Below are positions 56,278-64,000 of a stretch of 64,000 bases of DNA, piece after piece (the first letter of the stretch is position 1; the number at the start of each line of letters is the position of its first letter). Below the pieces are notes generated by a model that searched no databases, was not told where the DNA came from, and saw only the letters and a program-made list of their open reading frames with translations. This stretch comes from Sporosarcina sp. FSL W7-1349. Lineage in GTDB: Bacteria > Bacillota > Bacilli > Bacillales_A > Planococcaceae. The position numbers and the translations under genes are program-made. The DNA lies in the NCBI RefSeq assembly GCF_038003045.1, contig NZ_JBBOOK010000001.1, positions 682,001-746,000 on the forward strand. Reading direction: 5' to 3'.

Positions 56278-57457
56278 GATGATACGCAGGATTCGCAGTG
56301 ATGAATGGCGGATCGGGGAGCATGAAAGCTGGTTTGCGGATATGGCTGCGCAAGGCCTTCATTTGAAAAAGTTGGGACGGATCTTCGCACGATTCGAACG
56401 AGGAGAGCCAAGGCGGACTCGCTATCGGATCGATGTGTCGCTTCATAAAAAAATGTCAGAGGAGCAAATTGAGCTGTACGAGGAGGGCGGCTGGGAGTTC
56501 GTGACGCAATACGGCGCGTTTTACGTGTTCTCTTCTCCCGCTGAGCGTGAGGCGCCCGAATTGCATACAGACCCCGCCGAGCAGGCGCATACACTACGGG
56601 AGCTGGACAAAAAGCTGTTTGGGCATGCGCTCTTTACCTTAATTGCGCTTATTTTGATTGTCGGCATGCTGTCTTCGCTCTGGTTTCTTGATGGGACACC
56701 CGTATACATGCTCGTCGAAGGGATGGCGGTCCAACAGACGGTACTGACGGTCATAATCGGGTATCAGGCCTATATTGCAGTGCGGGGGGCCGTCTCCATC
56801 CGTGTGCTGCAGAAGCGGCTTATCGAAGGCAGACCGATCGACCATCATGCGCCTTATCGGAAGCGTTGGCGGCGCCATACTATCATTGCACTGCTATTTT
56901 CATTGTTCGCTGCGGCGAGCGCCGTCATGCCCATCATGTATCTTGTGAAAGAAAAGACGGCAACGCTGCCCGGGTCGAGTCCTGAATTGCCGATTGTCCG
57001 GTTGGCGGAAATCGAGCAAAATCCCGATCTGATTCGCGACGAAGCGTATATGAGAGACGGTGTCGATTGGGCCAACCGGTATTCCTATAACTGGAGTCCG
57101 TTCGCGCCCGTGCAATATGACACGGACGAAAGCGGAATTGTCCCAGGAAAGACATGGGACGATCAGAGCGGCGACTATTCCCCGAGCGTCCATACGAAAA
57201 TGTACCAGCTGGCCATCCCTGTTCTGGCGGATTCTCTCGTTTCGGACCTCGTGAAACGATACCAGTATGGAAATGAACAATTTATCGAAACGGAGCATCC
57301 GGACTTGGATCGATTGCTGGTCCACGAGAAAAGGGAAGCGAAAGAAATCGTTGCCTCGAAAGGAAAAGTCGTCATGTACGTCCGGTACCATGGCTATGCG
57401 GAGTTGAATGCGGTTGTGGAGGAGACGGTGGGGAAAATGAGATTGATTGTAGAGTGA
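56270..57457 (+). CDS. DUF2812 membrane protein, partner of PadR
   Basis: A 395-residue protein. The N-terminal DUF2812 domain (RIRSDEWRIGEHESWFADMAAQGLHLKKLGRIFARFERGEPRRTRYRID) is followed by four hydrophobic segments between residues 115 and 235 and a C-terminal outer domain of about 150 residues. The family has no known activity; the cytoplasmic domain next to a PadR gene suggests a sensor or signal-relay role. The ATG at 56270 is preceded by GAAGGGGACGG and lies inside the PadR gene end. Confidence 0.84.
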   Translation: MSKMIRRIRSDEWRIGEHESWFADMAAQGLHLKKLGRIFARFERGEPRRTRYRIDVSLHKKMSEEQIELYEEGGWEFVTQYGAFYVFSSPAEREAPELHTDPAEQAHTLRELDKKLFGHALFTLIALILIVGMLSSLWFLDGTPVYMLVEGMAVQQTVLTVIIGYQAYIAVRGAVSIRVLQKRLIEGRPIDHHAPYRKRWRRHTIIALLFSLFAAASAVMPIMYLVKEKTATLPGSSPELPIVRLAEIEQNPDLIRDEAYMRDGVDWANRYSYNWSPFAPVQYDTDESGIVPGKTWDDQSGDYSPSVHTKMYQLAIPVLADSLVSDLVKRYQYGNEQFIETEHPDLDRLLVHEKREAKEIVASKGKVVMYVRYHGYAELNAVVEETVGKMRLIVE

Positions 57458-57485
57458 GAGGCATTGCTAAAAAGGGGAATCGAAC

Positions 57486-57716
57486 ATGATGCTTGAGCTT
57501 CTGAAAGAAATATACTCACCTAGCAAGGCGTACAAGGCTTGCATTACGAAACGGGTACAAGATGAACTTTTAGAAATTGACGTTTATCTTTGGGATGATG
57601 AGTGGGAAACTTGGCTGCAAAAGTCTACCGGCTTTTCACTCACCGACAACCTAACTAGTGCGATGGCAATTGCCAAGGAAAAACTGAAGGTTTATTCAGG
57701 CGAGAATATTGAATAA
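57486..57716 (+). CDS. Hypothetical small protein
   Basis: A 76-residue acidic/mixed protein (MLELLKEIYSPSKAYKACITKRVQDELLEIDVYLWDDEWETWLQKSTGF...). The start has AAAAAGGGGAATC upstream. No family is recognised. It lies 28 bp after the DUF2812 gene and could be cotranscribed. Confidence 0.6.
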   Translation: MMLELLKEIYSPSKAYKACITKRVQDELLEIDVYLWDDEWETWLQKSTGFSLTDNLTSAMAIAKEKLKVYSGENIE

Positions 57717-57862
57717 AATGGACGTGTGAAGTTGTAAATTGGCACCGAGGTGATCGAAACAACAGTAAGAGGGTAGTCCCTCCAAAGAAAATAACCATTT
57801 TTGGATTGATACATAAATTGAAACGCAACCCCATGAATAACTAGAATGGAGTACGATGTCGC

Positions 57863-58855
57863 ATGAAGAAAAAGATTATCGCCTATGAACGAGTAGAAGA
57901 ATCGGTACTACAGGCATTACAAAAAGAGTATGAGGTCCGTCACTTTAAAAGCATTGATCCGAAAAACGATCCCGACTTCCTAAGTTTCCTTTGGGAAGCG
58001 GAAGGCGTCATTGGAACAAGGTTTCCAGCCGAACATGATTTGCTGGAGAAAGCGCCGAACTTGAAAATCATCAGTAATGTATCCGTCGGCTATAATAATT
58101 TGGATATTCCAGAGTTGACGAAACGCAACATCATGGCTACGAACACGCCCGGCGTCTTGGACGATACCGTAGCCGATTTGGCAATGGGGCTGATTCTGTG
58201 TACGGCCAGAAGATTGCCGGAATTGGATCAATACGTCAGAAGCGGCCAGTGGACCGAAACGCTTCCGCGGGACTACTTTGGCGTCGATGTCCATCATAAA
58301 AAACTGGGGATTATCGGGATGGGGCGGATTGGCCAAGCCATCGCGCAACGGGCCCACTTCGGGTTTAGCATGGAAATCCTGTACCATAGCCGTACACCGA
58401 AACCCGAGGCGGAAGAGCGGTTCGATGCGGTGTACTTGAGCTTAGAAGACCTTCTCCAGCAATCCGATTTTGTTTGTCTGATTACGCCGCTGACGCCTCA
58501 GACGGAAGGGATGATCGGACGCAAGGAATTCCAGTTGATGAAACCTTCCGCTATCTTCATCAATGTCTCGCGGGGCAGCACCGTTGTAGAAAGCGAGTTG
58601 ATCGAGGCCCTGCAAAACAAAGAAATTGCCGCTGCGGGCTTGGATGTTTTTATCAAGGAACCCGTCGACCCGGATCATGCGCTATTAAAAATGAAAAACG
58701 TCGTCACCCTGCCACATATCGGCTCGTCCACTTTCGAAACGGAATTGAAAATGGCCGAATTGGCAGCGGTAAACCTGAAAGCGGGGCTGAACGGGCAGAA
58801 ACCTAAGAATCTGATCGATCCGAGTGTGTGGGAAGCGATAGGAGAATCATTTTAA
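57863..58855 (+). CDS. D-2-hydroxyacid dehydrogenase (glyoxylate/hydroxypyruvate reductase type)
   Basis: A 330-residue NAD(P)-dependent dehydrogenase. The nucleotide motif is LGIIGMGRIGQAIAQRA near residue 152, the catalytic Arg lies in NVSRGSTVVESELIEAL, the Glu in GLDVFIKEPVDPDHAL and the His in LPHIGSST. It resembles glyoxylate reductase/GyaR-like proteins of Bacillus and probably reduces glyoxylate, hydroxypyruvate or 2-ketogluconate. The ATG is chosen as the first conserved Met. The transporter gene starts 5 bp after its stop. Confidence 0.88.
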   Translation: MKKKIIAYERVEESVLQALQKEYEVRHFKSIDPKNDPDFLSFLWEAEGVIGTRFPAEHDLLEKAPNLKIISNVSVGYNNLDIPELTKRNIMATNTPGVLDDTVADLAMGLILCTARRLPELDQYVRSGQWTETLPRDYFGVDVHHKKLGIIGMGRIGQAIAQRAHFGFSMEILYHSRTPKPEAEERFDAVYLSLEDLLQQSDFVCLITPLTPQTEGMIGRKEFQLMKPSAIFINVSRGSTVVESELIEALQNKEIAAAGLDVFIKEPVDPDHALLKMKNVVTLPHIGSSTFETELKMAELAAVNLKAGLNGQKPKNLIDPSVWEAIGESF

Positions 58856-58860
58856 ACATA

Positions 58861-59844
58861 ATGATTACTAGAGAGAACTTAGAAAAGAAACAAATTTGGA
58901 TATATGGCATCGCTCTTTTATTTGGAGGGACTTTAGGTCTCACAAACGAGAGGGTAGGAACTAGCTTGGACTGGACGATATCGCCGCTGATCGCCCTTCT
59001 GATGTACGTAATGTTTGCGCAAATTCCCTTCCTGAAATTACGGGAAGCCCTGTCAAATTTTAGATTTATGATGGCATTATTGCTTGGAAATTTTATAGCT
59101 GTCCCTATAATAGTATGGATCTTGATCATGATCTTTCCACAATCTCCGCCAATTTTATTGGGAGTGTGTTTGGTTTTACTGACTCCATGTATTGACTATG
59201 TAATCGTCTTTACTCAACTCGGAAAGGGCAATGAGAAATTGATATTGGCTTCCACGCCTCTTTTGTTCGTCGTCCAAATGATTGTACTCCCATTCTATCT
59301 CTGGTTATTTATAGGGGAAGAAATGGCGGGAATTGTACATATAGGGCCCTTTCTGGAAGCTTTTTTATTGCTAATCGTTGCGCCTTTATTAGTAGCCATC
59401 ATTACTCAATTATGGGCTAAAAAGAAGGTGCTAGGTGAGAAGTTCTTAGATCTGACTACCTGGTTTCCCGTGCCATTTATGGCATTGGTGCTAATTGTGG
59501 TAGTCGCTTCCCAAATCGGGAAGGTATACCATGATTTCGAACTGATTATGCGTGTGATTCCGATCTATGTTTTGTTTTTACTCCTTACTCCATTTGTATC
59601 GCGCTTTCTCGCATATGTGTTCAAATTGGATATTGGCGCAGGAAGAGCATTAATTTTTAGTACCGGAACAAGAAATTCTCTTGTCGTTCTTCCTTTAGCA
59701 TTGGCCTTACCCGATTCTTGGGCAACGTTGGCTGCCGCTGTGATTGTCACCCAAACGATTGTCGAGTTAATCGGAGAGCTGTTCTATATTAAGGCGATCC
59801 CATTGTTAATGAAAGATCGTACTGGTTCCGGAGTGGGGATGTAA
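58861..59844 (+). CDS. ACR3/SBF-like (bile acid:sodium symporter superfamily) transporter
   Basis: A 327-residue integral membrane protein with about ten segments. The conserved block GAGRALIFSTGTRNSLVVLPLALALP and the LTPCIDYVIVFTQLGKG motif place it in the arsenical-resistance-3/SBF superfamily. There is no arsR or arsC nearby, so an arsenite role is not supported by context; a small organic anion is equally possible. The ATG at 58861 is a weak choice because no close ribosome binding site is seen. An in-frame start at 58828 lies inside the dehydrogenase gene. Confidence 0.8.
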   Translation: MITRENLEKKQIWIYGIALLFGGTLGLTNERVGTSLDWTISPLIALLMYVMFAQIPFLKLREALSNFRFMMALLLGNFIAVPIIVWILIMIFPQSPPILLGVCLVLLTPCIDYVIVFTQLGKGNEKLILASTPLLFVVQMIVLPFYLWLFIGEEMAGIVHIGPFLEAFLLLIVAPLLVAIITQLWAKKKVLGEKFLDLTTWFPVPFMALVLIVVVASQIGKVYHDFELIMRVIPIYVLFLLLTPFVSRFLAYVFKLDIGAGRALIFSTGTRNSLVVLPLALALPDSWATLAAAVIVTQTIVELIGELFYIKAIPLLMKDRTGSGVGM

Positions 59845-59856
59845 GTAACTACGATA

Positions 59857-59897
59857 AGAGCGTGTTTTGACCAGTTTTTCAAAACACGCTCTTTTTA
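59857..59897 (+). terminator. Terminator of the dehydrogenase-transporter unit
   Basis: AGAGCGTGTTTTGA (59857-59870) pairs with TCAAAACACGCTCT (59879-59892), followed by TTTT. Confidence 0.9.
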
Positions 59898-59905
59898 ACA
59901 GCAAG

Positions 59906-60578
59906 TTACGCCGTAAAATTCCCATCATAGCTCAACATGATCGTGGATTCGACGCCTTCTATGCCAGATAAGATGTTTACGAAGTTCATATCGTTTTGTT
60001 TGATGCGGACTTCATAAGTAATTTCATGGCTGCCGGGGAGGATCGATTTTGATTTGATCGTATGCTTCCGGGCATGTTCCGCCACAATCTGTTCAATTGG
60101 CGCTTCGCTGGCCGTTTCGCCGTATCGGATTACCAGCAAATACGGGTTTTCGACTTTGATTTTAGTAATGAACAGCATCAGCACGAGGCCGATCAGGACA
60201 GCTCCGAGAATCGCCAAAGGGATGAAGCCACAGAATGCCGGTGACAATAGCCCAGAAGATATAGACGATGTCCATCGGATTTTTGATCGGAGTTCTGAAA
60301 CGAACGATCGATAACGCACCGACCATCCCAAGCGATAATAGAATGTTCGATGAAATGCCCATGATGATAAGGGCCGTGGCCATTGACATGACAATGAGCG
60401 CAATGTTGAACGTGTGGGAATAGATGACCCCTGAAAACGTCTTTTGATACACCCAATAGATAAAGAGCCCGATGAAAAATGCGGCAAGCAAGCCGAGCAA
60501 TGAGTCGACGATCGAAAAACTCGATGTCTTTTCCAGAAAACTTGATTTGAATATGTCTGTAAATGTGATATTCTCCAT
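59906..60578 (-). pseudogene. DUF4956 membrane protein gene, frameshifted
   Basis: Two frames together give one DUF4956 protein of about 223 residues. The first (from the ATG at 60578 with GGAGG upstream) encodes four membrane segments and SLGMVGALSIVRFRTPIKNPMDIVYIFWAIVTGI. The second continues with CGFIPLAILGAVLIGLVLMLF and the soluble C-terminal domain ending LSYDGNFTA. The switch lies near 60240. Loss or gain of one base explains it. DUF4956 genes normally stand beside VTC-domain genes, as here. It could also be a sequencing error. Confidence 0.8.
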
Positions 60579-60602
60579 TTTAATTCCTCCAACTTTTTTC
60601 AA

Positions 60603-61010
60603 TTATCCGTACATCCGACTGATTTGGTATTTCGAGTAGGTTCCTTTCCGTCTATCTCCGAGTTGAAGCAGTTTTTTAATGACGGTGGGCAAGTAGTTAT
60701 CATATTTCACTTCCAAAATCACTACATCCGCATCCGTTTCGACCATCGGCAGTTGCGGATTCAGCACGTCGTTGTTCCGAAAGCTCGTCTTGATGGAGCT
60801 GTCAAACGTGACCCTCACGTTGCCGGGAGGATAGATAAAAACCTCTCTCTCATAATCCACGACTGTGATCGGCTTCATTTGAAAGACATTCATTTGGACA
60901 TATAATTCTTGCAGCAGGCTCCTCGCGTCACTTTCCATCCACGCAATCTCGCCTCGGCGAATCTGTTCATATTCCTGGGCGGAAATGCGGCATTTCTGTT
61001 TATATGTCAA
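60603..61010 (-). pseudogene. VTC-domain (polyphosphate polymerase-like) gene, 5' truncated
   Basis: This 135-residue frame matches only the C-terminal half of a VTC domain (normally about 230-250 residues): FQMKPITVVDYEREVFIYPPGNVRVTFDSSIKT, DVVILEVKYDNYLPTVIKKLLQLG and SKYQISRMYG. The N-terminal half, with the basic residues that bind ATP or phosphate, is missing, and no ribosome binding site precedes the first Met. The frame ends where an oppositely oriented truncated gene begins, so a rearrangement has cut both. Confidence 0.8.
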
Positions 61011-61645
61011 GTTGTTTCATGGATAATGGCAACGGCTCCCTTGATTATGACGGGATATTTGAAATCAGTGGGGGGACATTGATTACCGCAGGAAGCTCGG
61101 GGATTGCGATGGCTCCTTCTACGAGTTCCACGCAGAACTCGGTACTTATGACGTTCCCTGATGTCCAAGTAGCCGGTACGATTGTCCATTTGACGGATCA
61201 AGCAGGAAACAGTATTGCGACCGTTGCACCGCCGAAAGAGTTCACCTCCGTATTGATCAGTTCCGAGAAGCTGGCGAAAGGGGAGACGTATACGCTCTAT
61301 GGCGGCGGGCAGGCAACAGGCGTCGAAACTAACGGTCTTTTCTCCGAAGTGGAGTACAAAGACGGAGTGAAAATAGCTGACTTCACGATTAAAGAAGCAA
61401 CCACATGGCTGAATGAAACCGGCGTGACAACCGGTGCAAGCGGCAGACCTCGCGGCGGTTTTAATCCAGGAGCCGAACCGGAACGCCCGCAAGGCCAAGG
61501 AATGTTCGATAACTTGGATGAAGAAACGAAGCAAGAAGTTCAGGAGATTTTAAAACAAATGAGGGAAGGGACCATCTCCCAAGAAGAGGCGGACCAGCAG
61601 TTACAGGCGTTAGGGATTGCCGTGCCGGAGCAAAGAAAGCGGTAA
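61004..61645 (+). pseudogene. DUF4353 carbohydrate-binding-like protein gene, 5' truncated
   Basis: This 213-residue frame corresponds to the C-terminal third of DUF4353 proteins (normally about 500-600 residues with a lipoprotein signal): GNGSLDYDGIFEISGGTLITAGSSGIA, SVLMTFPDVQVAGTIVHL and EKLAKGETYTLYGGG, ending in a Pro/Gly-rich stretch and a helical tail. There is no signal peptide and no ribosome binding site before the first Met. These proteins usually accompany VTC and DUF4956 genes. Confidence 0.75.
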
Positions 61646-61656
61646 AAGGGGGGGGG

Positions 61657-61704
61657 CTGTCTGAAAGTCAGTGAAAACTGATTTACAGACAGCTCTCTAC
61701 TTTT
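61657..61704 (+). terminator. Terminator after the DUF4353 remnant
   Basis: GGGCTGTCTG pairs with CAGACAGCTC, with AGTCAGT and ACTGATT pairing inside; TCTACTTTTT follows. Confidence 0.75.
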
Positions 61705-61816
61705 TATAGAAGATACTAGTACGATGAAATGTATATTTTCCGAAAAACGTATTGAAACATATGTTCGTAAATGATATGATAAGATCAAATAATCAGATAA
61801 CTAGAGGAGGGATGAA

Positions 61817-62791
61817 ATGGTAGCAATGCTCGTCATGGAAAAACCGAGTGCCTACAAAGCTGATTCAGTGGATCAAGACGGACTATGGAAAAAAGTGATT
61901 GGAGATTTGTTTGAAGACTTCTTACTGTTTTTTGTACCCGATTTGTATGAAAGGGTAGATTTCACAAAGAAACCTGATTTTCTGCAGCAAGAGCTTTTTC
62001 AACAAGTTGTCGACAAGAAAAAAGGGCGTCGGATAGCGGATCAAGTGGTTAAAGTGCATTTGAAAGATGGGCAGGAGCAGTGGATCCTTGTCCATGTGGA
62101 AGTGCAAAGTTCGAATGAAGAGGATTTTTCCAAGCGGATGTTTCAATACTTCTATCGAATTTACGACCGCCATGAGAAGAAAATTGTAGCGGTTGCAATT
62201 ATGACATCTCCAGAGCATAACATCTATCCGAACGAGTTCAGCTACTCTTATTTTGGCACGACGCTTCATTATGCGTATACTACTCATAAGATAGTTGATT
62301 ACGATTTCGAGCCATTACGACGTTCGGAGAATTTATTTAGCAAAATCGTACTCGCAGCCAAATACATGCATGCGACGAAGGAACGAGACTGGCACCGCTA
62401 TGTCTTCAAAAGGAAATTGATGCGTGAAGTAGTGCGCAATCGAGCCTACTCACGAACAGCAGTGCAGGCTATTCTTCATTTTGTCGATTATTTGTTACGA
62501 CTGCCGAAAGAATACGAACAGAAACTAGCGGAAACGATGTACCCCGTACTCGGAAAGGAGAAGGAACTGATGGAACTTTACAATAAGGACAATGCCTCAC
62601 CGACCATATCGAATGCGTTTGAAATGGAACGGATGGAAGGGATAAAAGAAGGAGAATTGAAAGGAAAGATGGAAGAACGCCGGAATATCGCCCGGAAACT
62701 TCTAGAACAACAACTGCCGATTGAAACAATTATCGCCGCCACAGAACTATCCGTTGAGGAAGTGGAAGCGCTAAGAGTGCAGTTCGAATAA
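61817..62791 (+). CDS. Rpn family recombination-promoting nuclease / putative transposase
   Basis: A 324-residue protein of the PD-(D/E)XK Rpn group. The nuclease core is near residues 20-105: DGLWKKVIGDLFEDFLLFFVPDLY, then RIADQVVKVHLKDGQEQWILVHVEVQSS with the Asp and the E-x-Q motif. The middle part (MFQYFYRIYDRHEKKIVAVAIMTS) and a helical Glu/Lys-rich C-terminus follow. Rpn proteins cut DNA and promote RecA-independent recombination; some are linked to phage defence. The ATG follows GAGGAGGGATGAA. Confidence 0.87.
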   Translation: MVAMLVMEKPSAYKADSVDQDGLWKKVIGDLFEDFLLFFVPDLYERVDFTKKPDFLQQELFQQVVDKKKGRRIADQVVKVHLKDGQEQWILVHVEVQSSNEEDFSKRMFQYFYRIYDRHEKKIVAVAIMTSPEHNIYPNEFSYSYFGTTLHYAYTTHKIVDYDFEPLRRSENLFSKIVLAAKYMHATKERDWHRYVFKRKLMREVVRNRAYSRTAVQAILHFVDYLLRLPKEYEQKLAETMYPVLGKEKELMELYNKDNASPTISNAFEMERMEGIKEGELKGKMEERRNIARKLLEQQLPIETIIAATELSVEEVEALRVQFE

Positions 62792-62796
62792 AAGAG

Positions 62797-62827
62797 ACCC
62801 CGCACGGATTTTGAATCGTGCGGGGTA
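62797..62827 (+). terminator. Terminator of the Rpn gene
   Basis: CCCCGCACG pairs perfectly with CGTGCGGGG; there is no long T-run. The rest of the 62,792-63,104 gap has a short open stretch ending at 63,038 (about 40 codons ending KIERKYYPLK) that could be a gene remnant, but I cannot name it. Confidence 0.6.
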
Positions 62828-63104
62828 CATAATCCATCCATACACTAAAGTCGCTTGAATAGCAGGGTAGATTCCAAATCGGACAAGCCCAAGTCGAACA
62901 TCATCATGGCAGGAGAACTTTGCCGATGAGAATAAAGCGAAAATGAAATGGGAAGCGGGCATTCAAACCATCCGGGGACAACTCTCTTATAAAAACAGAG
63001 TTCGCAAAATTGAGAGAAAATACTATCCATTAAAATAAACTCTTGTTATAGTAGAGATATGCTAGGTTCACCTTCGAAGAAGAGAAGGGAAGCAAGGGGG
63101 TGGC

Positions 63105-64000
63105 ATGTTGGGGGAACAACCGGTTTGGAAATACGCTTTTGCCAGTGTCATGGTGACAATCAGCACACTCGGCTTTGCGAGGATGTCTTACGGAATTTTA
63201 ATGCCTTTTATGAAAGATAGTTTATCGCTTTCTTATGAGCAGGCCGGCATGCTGGCGACGACGAATTCGATCGGCTATTTGGGGATGGTCTTGTTTGCCG
63301 GGATTTTGGCAGCGAAATGGGGATCGCGCAAGCTCGTTGTGCTTGGCACTTTTATCGTAGCGCTTTCTTTAATGTATTTGGCGTCCGTCCATAGCTACGG
63401 TGCAGCATTGACAGGAATGGCTTTGCTCGGAATTGGTACCGCTTTCACCTACACGCCGCTCGTTAACATTATCGTCGGCTGGTTCCCACATCGTCGGGGG
63501 CTGATGATCGGCTTCATGGTGAGCGGCCTCGGGCTCGGAACGCTCATTTCCAGTACACTCGTCCCATTTTTCACGACGTGGTTCGAACTGGAAGGGTGGC
63601 GGCAATTGTGGTTCTTCTACGGTATCTTGTCCGTCTTGTCCACGTTGACGGCGCTGCTTATTCTACGCGATCCGCCGGTTCCTTTATTGAATGAAGGGCA
63701 AAAAAAGCAATCGCTTTGGAAAGAAGTGTATTTACATAAGCGGGTGCTGTTGGTGGCGGGCATCTATGGATTAATCGGATTCGCTTACTTGATTCCGCAA
63801 AGTTTTTTATTCAGTTTCATCCTGGAAGCGGGCATTAACCCCTACCAGGCGGGCCAGATTATGGCGCTCGGCGGCATCATGTCCATTTTCAGCGGGCCGC
63901 TCTGGGGGAGCATTTCCGATAAGATTGGACGGAAACGGTCGCTGCTTATCACATTGATCATCGGTTCCTTTTCCATGGTGCTGCCTGTCGTCTTTCCGGC
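63105..64000 (+). CDS. MFS transporter, N-terminal part (3' end outside window)
   Basis: The 298 residues visible hold about nine membrane segments and the major facilitator motifs: RMSYGILMPFMKDSL in the first segments, KWGSRKLVVLG as motif A and SDKIGRKRS as its C-terminal repeat. It resembles the YbfB/YjiJ or oxalate/formate-type MFS group, with unknown substrate. The ATG follows AAGGGGGTGGC. The gene runs off the right end of the window. Confidence 0.87.
   Translation, partial: MLGEQPVWKYAFASVMVTISTLGFARMSYGILMPFMKDSLSLSYEQAGMLATTNSIGYLGMVLFAGILAAKWGSRKLVVLGTFIVALSLMYLASVHSYGAALTGMALLGIGTAFTYTPLVNIIVGWFPHRRGLMIGFMVSGLGLGTLISSTLVPFFTTWFELEGWRQLWFFYGILSVLSTLTALLILRDPPVPLLNEGQKKQSLWKEVYLHKRVLLVAGIYGLIGFAYLIPQSFLFSFILEAGINPYQAGQIMALGGIMSIFSGPLWGSISDKIGRKRSLLITLIIGSFSMVLPVVFP

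Overview
The window looks like chromosomal DNA of a Gram-positive endospore-lineage bacterium of the order Bacillales, most likely Planococcaceae (Sporosarcina-like). The evidence is a cytochrome aa3 quinol oxidase operon, paiA/paiB, a bioY-yhfT-yhfS biotin cluster, S-layer-homology proteins, strong AAGGAGG-type ribosome binding sites and many TTG and GTG starts. Both ends are cut inside genes: an SDR dehydrogenase on the left and an MFS transporter on the right. The genus is inferred from gene content only.

Region 1 (1-11,020) is an aromatic-degradation island. A divergent IclR regulator faces an operon of muconate cycloisomerase, a DUF3237 protein, an enol-lactone hydrolase-like enzyme and the two subunits of a 3-oxoadipate-type CoA-transferase. 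A V4R/PucR-type sensor-regulator follows, and then a two-component FAD monooxygenase (phenol hydroxylase type), an intradiol ring-cleavage dioxygenase, a stand-alone FAD synthetase domain and the flavin reductase partner. Together they make an almost complete ortho-cleavage (beta-ketoadipate) route. Muconolactone isomerase is missing, and the DUF3237 gene sits where it should be. Two near-consensus CcpA sites suggest carbon catabolite repression.

Region 2 (11,100-31,260) holds a BirA-type bioY operon, two SDR genes with a MarR regulator, small nuclease and regulator genes, a YtrA-like GntR/ABC transporter operon, a frameshifted paiA with paiB, an XRE-AbrB fusion coupled to a macrolide-type glycosyltransferase, a MacB-like ABC exporter, HelD and a PheC-like binding protein. 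A dispersed 67-69 bp palindromic element recurs here and has altered the ends of two genes.

Region 3 (31,300-42,010) is about the cell surface. An OatA-like O-acetyltransferase and a polysaccharide deacetylase each lie behind an almost identical ECF sigma promoter, and the deacetylase operon encodes the ECF sigma factor and an anti-sigma factor whose outer domain looks like a dead type I signal peptidase. Between them is a type I toxin-antitoxin-like locus. A BspA-type leucine-rich-repeat protein and two tandem SLH proteins follow, and the two SLH genes share a conserved folded leader.

Region 4 (42,280-64,000) contains an orphan phage-like replication module, the qox operon (split by a long interspersed repeat), azlCD with its XRE-cupin regulator, a HAD phosphatase, an O-methyltransferase, a PadR/DUF2812 pair, a 2-hydroxyacid dehydrogenase, an ACR3-like transporter, a decayed VTC/DUF4956/DUF4353 locus, an Rpn-type nuclease and the start of an MFS transporter.
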